From assembly GCA_017654125.1 (NCBI GenBank), contig JAFNYX010000107.1:1-35413 (forward strand): a stretch of DNA of 35,413 bases. The letters run 5' to 3'. The stretch comes from Alistipes sp. (GTDB taxonomy: Bacteria > Bacteroidota > Bacteroidia > Bacteroidales > Rikenellaceae). Positions 8,744 to 16,468 of this stretch are shown piece by piece. Made by a program: the position numbers and the translations under genes. The stretch's first letter is position 1. Each line of letters begins with the position of its first letter. Under the pieces are notes generated by a model. It was not told where the DNA came from and did no database searches. It saw only the letters and a program-made list of their open reading frames with translations.

Positions 8744-10228
8744 TTAGTAGCTCTTTGCGAAGAGTACGCGGCAGTGCGACGGCTTGCCCGTAAAGATACA
8801 CTTACCCTCCTCCGGCTCGGCATCAATCGGAATACAACGGATAGTTGCCTTCGTTGCATCCTTGATAGCCTGCTCGGTCTCCGGCGTACCGTCCCAATGT
8901 GCCGAAATGAAGCCACCCTTGTTGTTGAGCACCTCGACAAACTCATCCCACGTATCGACCTTCGTAATCATCGAGTTGCGATAGTCCAACGCCTTCTGGA
9001 AGATGTTCTGCTGAATCTCCTCCATCAACTCTGCCACGCGCTGTGCGATACCCTCCTGCGAAACGGTCTCCTTGGTGAGCGTGTCGCGGCGTGCGAGCTC
9101 GATGGTGCCGTTTTCGAGGTCGCGCTGACCGAGCGCCAAACGTACCGGAACACCCTTCAACTCGTACTCGGCAAACTTGAAGCCGGCGCGTACGTTGTCG
9201 CGGTCGTCAATCTTCACACGCAAGCCGAGAGCCTTCATCTCGTCGGCAATCTCGTTCATGCGCTTACGAGCTGCCTCCAACTGCTCCTCGCCCTTGTAAA
9301 TCGGCACGAGAACAACCTGCACCGGAGCCAACTTCGGCGGCAGTACCAGACCATTGTTATCCGAGTGAGCCATAATGAGCGCACCCATCAGACGAGTCGA
9401 AACGCCCCACGACGTTGCCCAAACATACTCCAACTTACCCTCGCGGTTGGCATACTTCACGTCGAACGCCTTGGCAAAGTTCTGACCCAAGAAGTGCGAC
9501 GTACCGCTCTGCAAAGCCTTACCGTCTTGCATGAGAGCCTCGATGGTGAGCGTATCCTCCGCACCTGCGAAGCGCTCGTTTGGCGACTTGTGGCCGACAA
9601 CCACCGGCAGACACATCCACTCCTCGGCAAACTTCTTATAGACGTTAATCATCTTTGTTGCCTCCTCAATAGCCTCCTCGCGAGTCTCGTGAGCGGTGTG
9701 ACCCTCCTGCCAGAGGAACTCCGCCGTACGCAGGAACAGACGTGTACGCATCTCCCAACGAACCACGTTTGCCCACTGGTTGCAGAGAATCGGAAGGTCG
9801 CGGTATGAGTTAATCCAACCCTTGTACGTATTCCAGATGATGGTCTCCGATGTCGGACGAACGATAAGTTCCTCCTCCAAACGTGCAGCCGGATCGACAA
9901 CTACACCCTTGCCACCCTCGTCGTTCTTCAAACGGTAGTGCGTCACAACGGCACACTCCTTCGCAAAGCCCTCGACGTGGCTCGCCTCACGCGAGAAGAA
10001 CGATTTAGGGATAAAGAGCGGGAAGTATGCATTCTGGTGGCCGGTCTCCTTGAACATACCGTCCAACACTTCGTGCATCTTCTCCCATATTGCGTATCCG
10101 TATGGCTTGATAACCATACAGCCACGAACAGCCGAGTTCTCGGCCAAACCTGCCTTTACGACGAGGTCGTTGTACCATTGCGAATAATTCTCTTCCGACT
10201 TGGTAAGGTCTTTCAATTCTACTGCCAT
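8744..10228 (-). CDS. proS: Prolyl-tRNA synthetase, archaeal/eukaryotic-like type
   Basis: The 494-residue class II synthetase charges tRNA-Pro with proline. It is the shorter type without the editing domain inserted between motifs 2 and 3. Motif 2 and the Pro-binding loop are recognisable ([20 protein letters not shown]), followed by the HETREEA segment, the anticodon-binding domain (about 290-400), and a C-terminal extension with Cys at about 465, 477 and 486 ending in Tyr494, which fits the zinc-like C-terminal domain of this type. The start follows from the conserved N-terminus ([14 protein letters not shown]). A promoter motif lies about 100 nt upstream. Confidence 0.96.
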   Translation of the reverse strand: MAVELKDLTKSEENYSQWYNDLVVKAGLAENSAVRGCMVIKPYGYAIWEKMHEVLDGMFKETGHQNAYFPLFIPKSFFSREASHVEGFAKECAVVTHYRLKNDEGGKGVVVDPAARLEEELIVRPTSETIIWNTYKGWINSYRDLPILCNQWANVVRWEMRTRLFLRTAEFLWQEGHTAHETREEAIEEATKMINVYKKFAEEWMCLPVVVGHKSPNERFAGAEDTLTIEALMQDGKALQSGTSHFLGQNFAKAFDVKYANREGKLEYVWATSWGVSTRLMGALIMAHSDNNGLVLPPKLAPVQVVLVPIYKGEEQLEAARKRMNEIADEMKALGLRVKIDDRDNVRAGFKFAEYELKGVPVRLALGQRDLENGTIELARRDTLTKETVSQEGIAQRVAELMEEIQQNIFQKALDYRNSMITKVDTWDEFVEVLNNKGGFISAHWDGTPETEQAIKDATKATIRCIPIDAEPEEGKCIFTGKPSHCRVLFAKSY

Positions 10229-10312
10229 ATATTTGTTCGTTTTTTATTTGTTTTCTTCCACTTTCGGGTTGCTTATTCGGGTATTCCCTGCGCACACACG
10301 CACAAAAACACC

Positions 10313-10333
10313 CTTGCACAAAGTGCAAAGGTA
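10313..10333 (-). promoter_or_regulatory. proS promoter -7 element with overlapping palindrome
   Basis: The - strand reads TACCTTTG (complement of 10326-10333), an exact TAnnTTTG match. A perfect inverted repeat, TTGCAC-AAA-GTGCAA (10313-10327), overlaps the 3' end of this box and the expected start site near 10319. It could be an operator or only a 5' hairpin. No TTTG lies at the usual -33 distance. Confidence 0.55.
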
Positions 10334-10390
10334 TAAATAATTGGCGGAAATCACGAGCGAATTAAAAATTTTTCTTCTATTCACTCGACC

Positions 10391-11275
10391 CTATTTCAGG
10401 TACATGCTGAAAAACTTCCAAATCTCGACCGCTGTGTCAAGGTCCTTCTCCGCGTAAGAGTGTTTACCACCGACAATCTCGTACAACCACACCTGATTGC
10501 CATTCTGGCCACCCACGAAACGGTGGGCAATGACCTTGTTACGACGCTGTGGCAATACCTCAATCTCCTCGTGCGTACAACGGTTTGCCGACACCCAAAG
10601 TGCCGTAACACAAGGTATTGCGATATCTCCACCGCGCAACTTGATGTTGTGGATATTGTCCGGGTCGCCGTTCCAACGAGCAAGCGAATCCTTCGTGCCG
10701 TGTATCTCGATGATTGGCACCGGATTAGGTGTTAGACGCTCGTACATATATCTCATGATGTGGCCCGAAACGGCACCGAATGCCGCGAAGGTCTTTGGGG
10801 CCTTGTATGCCAACATGTAGCACATACCGCCACCGTTTGAGTTGCCGGCAGCAAAGACGTTGTGCTTCGAGAAACCATATTCGCGTTGCAGATGACCGAC
10901 GAGTTTTACGACAAAGCCAACATCGTCACGCATCAAACCCTCGATGATGTGGTACTTGTATCCGATTGACCAATAGCGTTTTCCGGCAGGGTCGGCAGGG
11001 CCACACGGGTAACATACGGCAAAATTCTCACGGTCAGCAACGAGGTTGAAACCGTATTGCAGAGTCGGAATTTTGCGAGAGCCATAGCCATGGAAAACCA
11101 TCACAAGCGGAGCATCCGCCGGAAGATTTTTCGGGCGATAGAGCCAGTATTGATACTCTACACCCTTGTGCTTGAAGGTATGTTCGGTGAGCATTCCTTC
11201 GCCAGCAAAGTCGGCAGCCATTGTGCCCCCACACCATCCGAGCGCAAGCAATGCCAAAAGAATAAGTCGTTTCAT
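10391..11275 (-). CDS. Secreted alpha/beta-hydrolase esterase (PHB depolymerase/feruloyl esterase-like)
   Basis: The 294-residue protein has a signal peptide (about 1-20, cleavage near TMA-AD) and an alpha/beta-hydrolase core. The oxyanion HGYG motif is at 62-65, the nucleophile elbow GNSNGG places Ser146, the acid is probably Asp196 in IHGTKDS, and GGKHSYA supplies His272. This order matches the LpqC/esterase-PHB group, whose gut members often act on acylated polysaccharides; true polyhydroxybutyrate cleavage is not implied. It lies alone between proS and an outer-membrane protein gene. Confidence 0.85.
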   Translation of the reverse strand: MKRLILLALLALGWCGGTMAADFAGEGMLTEHTFKHKGVEYQYWLYRPKNLPADAPLVMVFHGYGSRKIPTLQYGFNLVADRENFAVCYPCGPADPAGKRYWSIGYKYHIIEGLMRDDVGFVVKLVGHLQREYGFSKHNVFAAGNSNGGGMCYMLAYKAPKTFAAFGAVSGHIMRYMYERLTPNPVPIIEIHGTKDSLARWNGDPDNIHNIKLRGGDIAIPCVTALWVSANRCTHEEIEVLPQRRNKVIAHRFVGGQNGNQVWLYEIVGGKHSYAEKDLDTAVEIWKFFSMYLK

Positions 11276-11414
11276 ATTTTATTTAGTTTGTGGCAGTGGC
11301 TATTAAGGTCGAGTAGGGATAATGTCCTTTCCCTAAATTACGCTCTATTATTTTTTCCTATCTCTCTTATCTTGGTTTGCTCTCTCCCTGCCGGACCCTA
11401 TAAAAAATTGTGCC

Positions 11415-13082
11415 CTAAAACTTCACCGCCATCGTCAGCAACACAAGGTGTTTGTCGATTGAGGTTGAGTATGTTGCACTTGCAATATCCTCCGTCGCGG
11501 AGGTTGCGTAGTAGGTCTTGTAATCGGTCAGACGGTTGTGGAGATACTGATATGCCACATCGAGCGAGAAGTGACGCGAAAGGGCGATACCTGCTCCTGC
11601 ACCGACATAATCGACACGGCTAACCACAGGCGACGAGTATATCGCACGGCTGTCGCGCAACGCACCTGCCCACAATCCGTAGCCGGCACGCAGGGCAACC
11701 TGCGGAATCACCCTCACCTCGGCACCTACGCGCAGGGTGTTCGAGCCGCGGAACGACTCTTGGAAGAAGCTCTTATACAGCTCCTTGCCGTAGATGCGGT
11801 CGTAAGGCGAACTCTTGACACGCATACCGTTATACCAATCGCGCTCGTAATCGAGCGAGAGGACTGCACGCTCTCCGAAGGTGTACGATACGCCGACGAG
11901 CAGTCGCGTTGGCGAGGTGTAGCACCAGCTGTAATCGCCGTCATCGACCAACGTGTCGGTCGCCTGCGAGAGTGGTGGATTGATGTATCCGTTGCCATCG
12001 AGTTGATAGTCCGCCGAGTTGTTGAGCGCCTTGACGCGCGAGGTCATTCCCGCCTTGTACTTGAAGGTCATCGAGTAGTAGGTCGGCGTGTGGATGGCAA
12101 CACCGATACGCAACCCCTCAATCGGGCGGTAAATCGCACCGAGTTTGAAGTTTACGCCCGTACCTTTCAGTCGCGCACTTTGGTCGTAATCGAAGTAATC
12201 CATACGATAGTCGAGCGATGGTTCGCGGTCGTAGCGATAGCCCTCGCCATAGTAGATGTTGCGCGAGATGCTAATCATCGGAATACCGAGCGTCGCACCG
12301 ATATACAGTTTACTATTCACGTTGATACCCAGCGAGATATCATACTCGCCCGACGAGCCCACACTCTCGACCGTCGTAGCCGAATCGACCGCCGCACGCG
12401 CACCAATCATATCTCTATCCCAGCGTCCCGACGCATCGCCGATAGCACCCGTCAGGTAGCCGAGCGTCGCACCCCAATCAGTCGGGTTGATATTTCCCCA
12501 ATCGAAACTATCGCCCAAGTAGTTATTGTTGAGCCCCTGTGCCGTCACGCCACTCTGCTGCAACTGTCCGGCAAAGACGTCGGCAATCGACGAGCCGCCC
12601 GCCACGCCCGCGCTCTGATACGAATAGCGGTAGTTGAAGTCCGCCAGACGCGTATAACCGAAGCCGAGATTTATGGCCGTCACACCCTTCGAACTCTCGC
12701 GCAGTTTCAGCACGATGCCGACACTTCCGAGCGAAAAGCGGTTTTTGGAGTTGCCCTCGAAGTCGGCGGCATTATTCTTTGCACGCGAAAAGACGAGCAT
12801 TGGCGTTATCGAGAACTCGTTGGTACGATACATACCCAAACCCGCAGGATTGGTGCTCATCGACGCCAAATCGCCACCGAGCGACGTGAACGCTCCGGCC
12901 ATCGCCGCCGAGCGAGCCGTGCCCATCGAGAATTGGGTTTGCGCCGACGAAAACATATCGAATGCCGAGACGGTATTCGGGTCGATGATAAGACCTCCGA
13001 CGTCGTACGATTGCGCTCGTGCGCCCACAACTATCATTGTCGCAGCAACGACCGTTGCCAACACATGCTTTACTCGCTTCAT
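11415..13082 (-). CDS. Outer-membrane beta-barrel protein, OmpP1/FadL/TodX-like
   Basis: The 555-residue protein has a clear signal peptide (about 1-23, ending GARA-QS) and then alternating amphipathic strands rich in Tyr, Gly and Ser to the C-terminal Phe typical of outer-membrane barrels (LVLLTMAVKF). The N-terminal segment with TARSAAMAGAFTSLGGD and MSTNPAGLGMY is the hallmark of the FadL/OmpP1 family, which lets hydrophobic compounds cross the outer membrane. The ligand is unknown. It begins 92 nt after the stop of the upstream repeat-rich lipoprotein gene, with no clear promoter between, so the two may be co-transcribed. Confidence 0.88.
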   Translation of the reverse strand: MKRVKHVLATVVAATMIVVGARAQSYDVGGLIIDPNTVSAFDMFSSAQTQFSMGTARSAAMAGAFTSLGGDLASMSTNPAGLGMYRTNEFSITPMLVFSRAKNNAADFEGNSKNRFSLGSVGIVLKLRESSKGVTAINLGFGYTRLADFNYRYSYQSAGVAGGSSIADVFAGQLQQSGVTAQGLNNNYLGDSFDWGNINPTDWGATLGYLTGAIGDASGRWDRDMIGARAAVDSATTVESVGSSGEYDISLGINVNSKLYIGATLGIPMISISRNIYYGEGYRYDREPSLDYRMDYFDYDQSARLKGTGVNFKLGAIYRPIEGLRIGVAIHTPTYYSMTFKYKAGMTSRVKALNNSADYQLDGNGYINPPLSQATDTLVDDGDYSWCYTSPTRLLVGVSYTFGERAVLSLDYERDWYNGMRVKSSPYDRIYGKELYKSFFQESFRGSNTLRVGAEVRVIPQVALRAGYGLWAGALRDSRAIYSSPVVSRVDYVGAGAGIALSRHFSLDVAYQYLHNRLTDYKTYYATSATEDIASATYSTSIDKHLVLLTMAVKF

Positions 13083-13174
13083 ATCTCTTTCCGTTTTTTT
13101 CTGTTTGACTTATAGCTCCGTTGAGAGCACATTTCGTGCCGAGCCGTTTTGCCGGCCTCCTCGCCGAGGTACGT

Positions 13175-14389
13175 TTATCGGCGAATTTGACCTCCGCCGT
13201 GGCTGCCACCCGACGAGTTGCCACCACCCGAATATCCGCCCGAATATCCGCCCGACGACGAGCCGCGGTTGAAACTTGCACCCGAATGGCTCATCGAGTT
13301 GCTCTCGCTACGACGGTTGAACGAGTTGCTGGTGCGTGTGCCTGTCGAACTACTGCCACTGCCGCGATACTGCGTACCCGAACTGCTGCCGCGATACTGC
13401 GTACCCGAACTGCTGCCGCGATACTGCGAACCGGTGCTGCTGCCCGACGATGAACCACGATACTGACCACTGCCCGTTACCGTACCTCCTACGCGACGAA
13501 TGCGATTGTTGCTATTCGAGCCGCCCGATATGGTACCCTGCTGCGGATAACGCGCACCCACGCTCTGACCACCGAGCGACTGGCCTACGTTGCGACGAAC
13601 GACGGTCTGATGACGATGTCCGCCACCACCATCACCGCCGTAGTGTGGCGGATAATAGCCCGGATAGTGTGGATGGTAGTGAGGGTGATAGTGAGGACAG
13701 TAACCAGGATAATAACCAGGATAGTAGCCGAAGCCGAACGACCAGAACGGGTCGTAACCCCAAGCCCAATTATAGCCCCACGAACTGTATCTCCAATTCC
13801 AATCATACCACGAGTAGCGCGGATAGCCATACCACCACGACGAGTAGGACGGCCCCCAACCATAGTACCACGAGTAGGTCGGCAGGGCAACCGACGCACC
13901 CCACGTGCCGAACATCGAGGTAATGTACTTCGGCTCAACCCATATTTGGTCGCCCGAGACCATCACATTATAGAAAGCCGGATCGTACGCCGAGGCGTAG
14001 TGATATGCGTCCGAGTATTGGTACGTGTAGTAGCTCGACGGCAGACGGTACGAGGGCGACTCGAAACCGAACAGACGACGCGCGTATGCGCTCTCGTACG
14101 AATCGGCCAACACCAAGTCGTACGGATTGAGGTTGCTCTCGTCCGTATATACCGCATAATCGTGTGCCGCAGCCGCAGCGCGTGCCTCGGCAATCTTCGC
14201 CTCCAAGGCTGCCTGACGTGCTTCGGCTTCGGCGCGGCGCGCTTCGGCCTCTGCCTTTTGACGCTGAGCAATCTCCGTGCGGTTGTGTATCTCGTATAGG
14301 TCGCCACCGATGGATGCCGACTGGAATGCCGACGCGCACGACGAGAGTGCTACGACGCAAACCATGCAATATAAAATCATACTTTTCAT
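13175..14389 (-). CDS. Repeat-rich lipoprotein, Tyr/Trp/Gly/Ser low complexity
   Basis: The 404-residue product starts with a lipoprotein signal ending in ALSSC (Cys18). Next comes an Ala/Glu/Arg-rich coiled-coil-like helix (about 30-75), then a Tyr/Trp-rich region with YPGYYPGY and HYHPHYHPHY repeats, and a Ser/Gly/Arg-rich tail of nine-residue units (QYRGSSSGT). The tail is encoded by 27-bp DNA repeats. I chose ATG 14389 because it gives the cleanest signal peptide; 14401 is an alternative. I do not recognise a family. It may be an outer-membrane anchored, surface or periplasmic structural protein. The -7 motif upstream (14456-14463) supports it as the first gene of a unit with the FadL-like gene. 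Confidence 0.75.
   Translation of the reverse strand: MKSMILYCMVCVVALSSCASAFQSASIGGDLYEIHNRTEIAQRQKAEAEARRAEAEARQAALEAKIAEARAAAAAHDYAVYTDESNLNPYDLVLADSYESAYARRLFGFESPSYRLPSSYYTYQYSDAYHYASAYDPAFYNVMVSGDQIWVEPKYITSMFGTWGASVALPTYSWYYGWGPSYSSWWYGYPRYSWYDWNWRYSSWGYNWAWGYDPFWSFGFGYYPGYYPGYCPHYHPHYHPHYPGYYPPHYGGDGGGGHRHQTVVRRNVGQSLGGQSVGARYPQQGTISGGSNSNNRIRRVGGTVTGSGQYRGSSSGSSTGSQYRGSSSGTQYRGSSSGTQYRGSGSSSTGTRTSNSFNRRSESNSMSHSGASFNRGSSSGGYSGGYSGGGNSSGGSHGGGQIRR
13361..13441. repeat. Three tandem 27-bp in-frame coding repeats
   Basis: Two perfect 27-bp copies (13361-13387, 13388-13414) and a third degenerate one (13415-13441) encode the QYRGSSSGT-type units of the lipoprotein tail. The 27-bp period equals nine codons, so copy changes keep the frame. 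Related degenerate units continue to about 13470. Confidence 0.9.
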
Positions 14390-14455
14390 ACGCATTTCCA
14401 TTTTTCCCTCATAAAGACAACGAAAAATCGTGCCTAAATGTTACATCTTTGTTTA

Positions 14456-14463
14456 CAAAAGTA
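14456..14463 (-). promoter_or_regulatory. -7 promoter element for the lipoprotein gene
   Basis: The - strand reads TACTTTTG, matching TAnnTTTG, 67 nt upstream of the chosen ATG. No -33 TTTG is at normal spacing. Confidence 0.5.
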
Positions 14464-14568
14464 ATAAAAATAGGTTGTTTTTCACCAGTGGCTTGGGCCA
14501 AACGACTAATTTTTTGGGTAAAATCACATTTTTTCGGGTCGAAGTGTCTTTTTTTCAAAAATAGTTTC

Positions 14569-14576
14569 TATATTTG
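14569..14576 (+). promoter_or_regulatory. -7 promoter element for tRNA-Ser
   Basis: TATATTTG matches TAnnTTTG exactly and ends 15 nt before the mature tRNA 5' end, a distance typical for stand-alone tRNA promoters. Confidence 0.65.
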
Positions 14577-14591
14577 CACTCCGAATCACAA

Positions 14592-14678
14592 GGAAAGATG
14601 CCGGAGTGGTCGATCGGGCCGCACTCGAAATGCGGTGTACGGGCAACTGTACCGGGGGTTCGAATCCCTCTCTTTCCG
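14592..14678 (+). tRNA. tRNA-Ser(CGA)
   Basis: The 87-nt sequence folds as a class II tRNA. The acceptor stem is GGAAAGA (14592-14598) with TCTTTCC (14671-14677) and discriminator G14678. The anticodon stem CCGCA/TGCGG holds the loop CTCGAAA with anticodon CGA at 14626-14628, a long variable arm (GTACGGGCAACTGTAC) follows, and the T arm carries GTTCGAAT. The 3' CCA is not encoded. It reads UCG, the serine codon that dominates neighbouring genes. Confidence 0.96.
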
Positions 14679-14697
14679 CAAACAAAACGAAGCAAGG

Positions 14698-14730
14698 AGA
14701 TGTCGAATTTTTCGACATCTTTTTGTTTTT
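14698..14730 (+). terminator. Intrinsic terminator of tRNA-Ser
   Basis: A 10-bp perfect stem (14698-14707 with 14711-14720) with a 3-nt loop is followed by TTTTGTTTTT. It starts 20 nt after the tRNA 3' end. Confidence 0.92.
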
Positions 14731-15230
14731 ATATGCTGTGCTCAAACTCGTTTGATGGCACATGCATATAAAAGCAAAAGTAGTTGATAAATCAACTACT
14801 TGCGGAGTGCTGTTTGCAAGGGCCCCCGCGGCAAGCGGAAGGGAACGGCGAACGAAGGTGAGCCAATCCCTCCGAACTAAAACGCACTCCTTCTCCTTGC
14901 TTCATTTTTTTGCTCCAAGAGATGGTTTCGGTCAGTCGGTGGCGCTTCGGGTGACATTGCTACAAAAACTCCTTACCCTCCCTAAACTCCCAATTCAACC
15001 TTATAAATCACAATAAAAAAGGGTTATCCTCTCGGACAACCCTTTGGAGGTCGAAATCAAATTGTTAGGAGCGCAGGCATAACCGACAGGACCTCAACTC
15101 GGGACTTCATCTCCTCGCCCCAATCGTTAGTTCGTCATCGTATTTTGCGGGCGATTGTTACTCACTCTCACCCCCCTGCCTCGCTCGGCACAATGCCTCC
15201 CGATTGCGGAAAACGGACTTCGCCCGTCTC
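14731..15230. other. 500-nt gap with structured, non-coding sequence
   Basis: No convincing gene is present; an 84-codon + strand frame at 14762-15016 lacks family features and crosses hairpins. The gap holds an 11-bp perfect hairpin (14778-14788 / 14791-14801), a nested fold from GGAGTGC (14804-14810) to GCACTCC (14884-14890) with inner CGGAAGGGA and TCCCTCCG arms, the operon terminator at 15018-15045, and a weak GAGGTC/GACCTC pair (15047-15095). Confidence 0.5.
15018..15045 (-). terminator. Terminator of the glycogen operon
   Basis: On the - strand a 12-bp stem (15045-15034 with 15029-15018, one G-U pair) encloses GAGA and is followed by a T-run. It lies about 185 nt beyond the GH57 stop. 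Confidence 0.8.
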
Positions 15231-16445
15231 CTATTTCTTGCAACGCTTTGCTGTCTTCTTTACAGTGAGTGCGTTCTCCACCTCAATCTGGAAGTCAGAG
15301 AGCACGTTCATAAAGTTGATGAACGCCTCGTACGACGAGCCATAAGGGTTGAAGTACGAGTGAACGTCGCCATCCGACAACCACTTCGTTGCCATATAGT
15401 AGAAGTGGTCGGAGGTCTGCAAGAAGTTCCAAACGTAGTTATAATCGTCGTTTTTGAGCGACTTAACCTTATCCTTCATCTCGTAGAGCTTGCCGAACGC
15501 CTCGTTCTGCAAATCGTTACCGAGCCAAGCCGTCACGTCGCGCTCCTCGTCTGCCCACGACATCACGTGCGGACAGTGGATAACAGCTACCGGCTGGTGT
15601 GCGGAAGCGGCCTCCGATACGGTGGCAAACTTCAAGTCGCCACGCTCCAAAATCGCCTTTGGCAACGCCTTCACGAAGTCGAAGATACCGGTCGATGCCT
15701 TCTGGTGCTCGCCGAAGGTCTCGTAGTCCATGAAGAGGTTTACAACCTCGCCATCCTGCTCGCCGAGCCACGATGCGTACTTGTCGGCCGTGAGAGGATA
15801 CTCCTCCCAACCCTGGTTCGAGAAGCGGAATGCGATATCGTCCGAGAGCTTATAGTTACGCAACAACAGACGCAGCGACTGGTCGCCCGCGCCGGCATAT
15901 ACGAAGTTTGGCGACTTCCAACCCATCACGTGCTTTGCGCCCTCTGCGAGCATCGTCTTGAAGCCCAACTCGCCAACCATCGCACCGATTTCGTCCGAGT
16001 AGATGAGCTCCGTATTACGGAATGCCTTTGGTTTTACGCCGAACTCCTTTTTGAGCATTGCCGAGTGTGCCTTCACCTGCTCGGCGAAGTCCTCCTTGCT
16101 CGAAAGAGCTGCAAGCGAATGCGAATAGGTCTCGCCGAGCAACTCTACGCAACCCGTCTTAACCAACTCGCGGAACGAGTCGAGAACCTCTGGTGCGTAG
16201 GCCTTGAACTGCTCGACAACCGTACCTGTGAGCGAGAACGACACGCGGAAGGCGCCCTTCTGCTCCTTGATGAGTTTCAGCAACAACGCATTCATCGGAA
16301 GATAGCACTCGCGCGCAATCTTCTGCATAATGGCACGATTGGTCAAATCGTCGAGATAGTTGTGATCCTTGCCGATGTTGAAGAAGCGATAGGTCTTCAA
16401 ACGCCACGGCTGATGTACCTGAAAATACAAACAAATTGTCTTCAT
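15231..16445 (-). CDS. Glycoside hydrolase family 57 enzyme (alpha-amylase-like)
   Basis: The 404-residue cytosolic protein carries GH57 conserved regions: VHQPWR at 10-15 (region 1), a GETYSHS segment at 104-110, FRNTELIYSDE with the likely nucleophile Glu146 and FMDYETFGEH with the likely acid/base Asp240. GH57 enzymes act with retention on alpha-1,4 glucans as amylases, 4-alpha-glucanotransferases or branching enzymes. Length is close to that of short GH57 amylases and lacks the extra domains of larger members. It is the last gene of a three-gene operon with a GT4 enzyme (23 nt upstream) and a debranching enzyme, so it very likely handles intracellular glycogen or maltodextrin. Branching activity cannot be excluded. 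Confidence 0.9.
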   Translation of the reverse strand: MKTICLYFQVHQPWRLKTYRFFNIGKDHNYLDDLTNRAIMQKIARECYLPMNALLLKLIKEQKGAFRVSFSLTGTVVEQFKAYAPEVLDSFRELVKTGCVELLGETYSHSLAALSSKEDFAEQVKAHSAMLKKEFGVKPKAFRNTELIYSDEIGAMVGELGFKTMLAEGAKHVMGWKSPNFVYAGAGDQSLRLLLRNYKLSDDIAFRFSNQGWEEYPLTADKYASWLGEQDGEVVNLFMDYETFGEHQKASTGIFDFVKALPKAILERGDLKFATVSEAASAHQPVAVIHCPHVMSWADEERDVTAWLGNDLQNEAFGKLYEMKDKVKSLKNDDYNYVWNFLQTSDHFYYMATKWLSDGDVHSYFNPYGSSYEAFINFMNVLSDFQIEVENALTVKKTAKRCKK

Positions 16446-16468
16446 ATATTCTATTTTTATTATTTATC

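Noticed and set aside
10229..10312. Possible T-box or tRNA-sensing leader before proS
   Set aside because: The leader is short, no specifier or T-box sequence is seen, and T-boxes are not expected in Bacteroidetes.
11538..13115. 525-codon + strand frame opposite the FadL-like gene
   Set aside because: Antisense shadow; the - strand frame has a signal peptide and barrel features.
13361..13470. Regular repeats resembling a CRISPR array
   Set aside because: The units are contiguous 27-bp in-frame coding repeats with no spacers and no cas genes.
14762..15016. 84-codon + strand frame after tRNA-Ser
   Set aside because: It crosses two hairpins, has an atypical composition and no start context; more likely non-coding.
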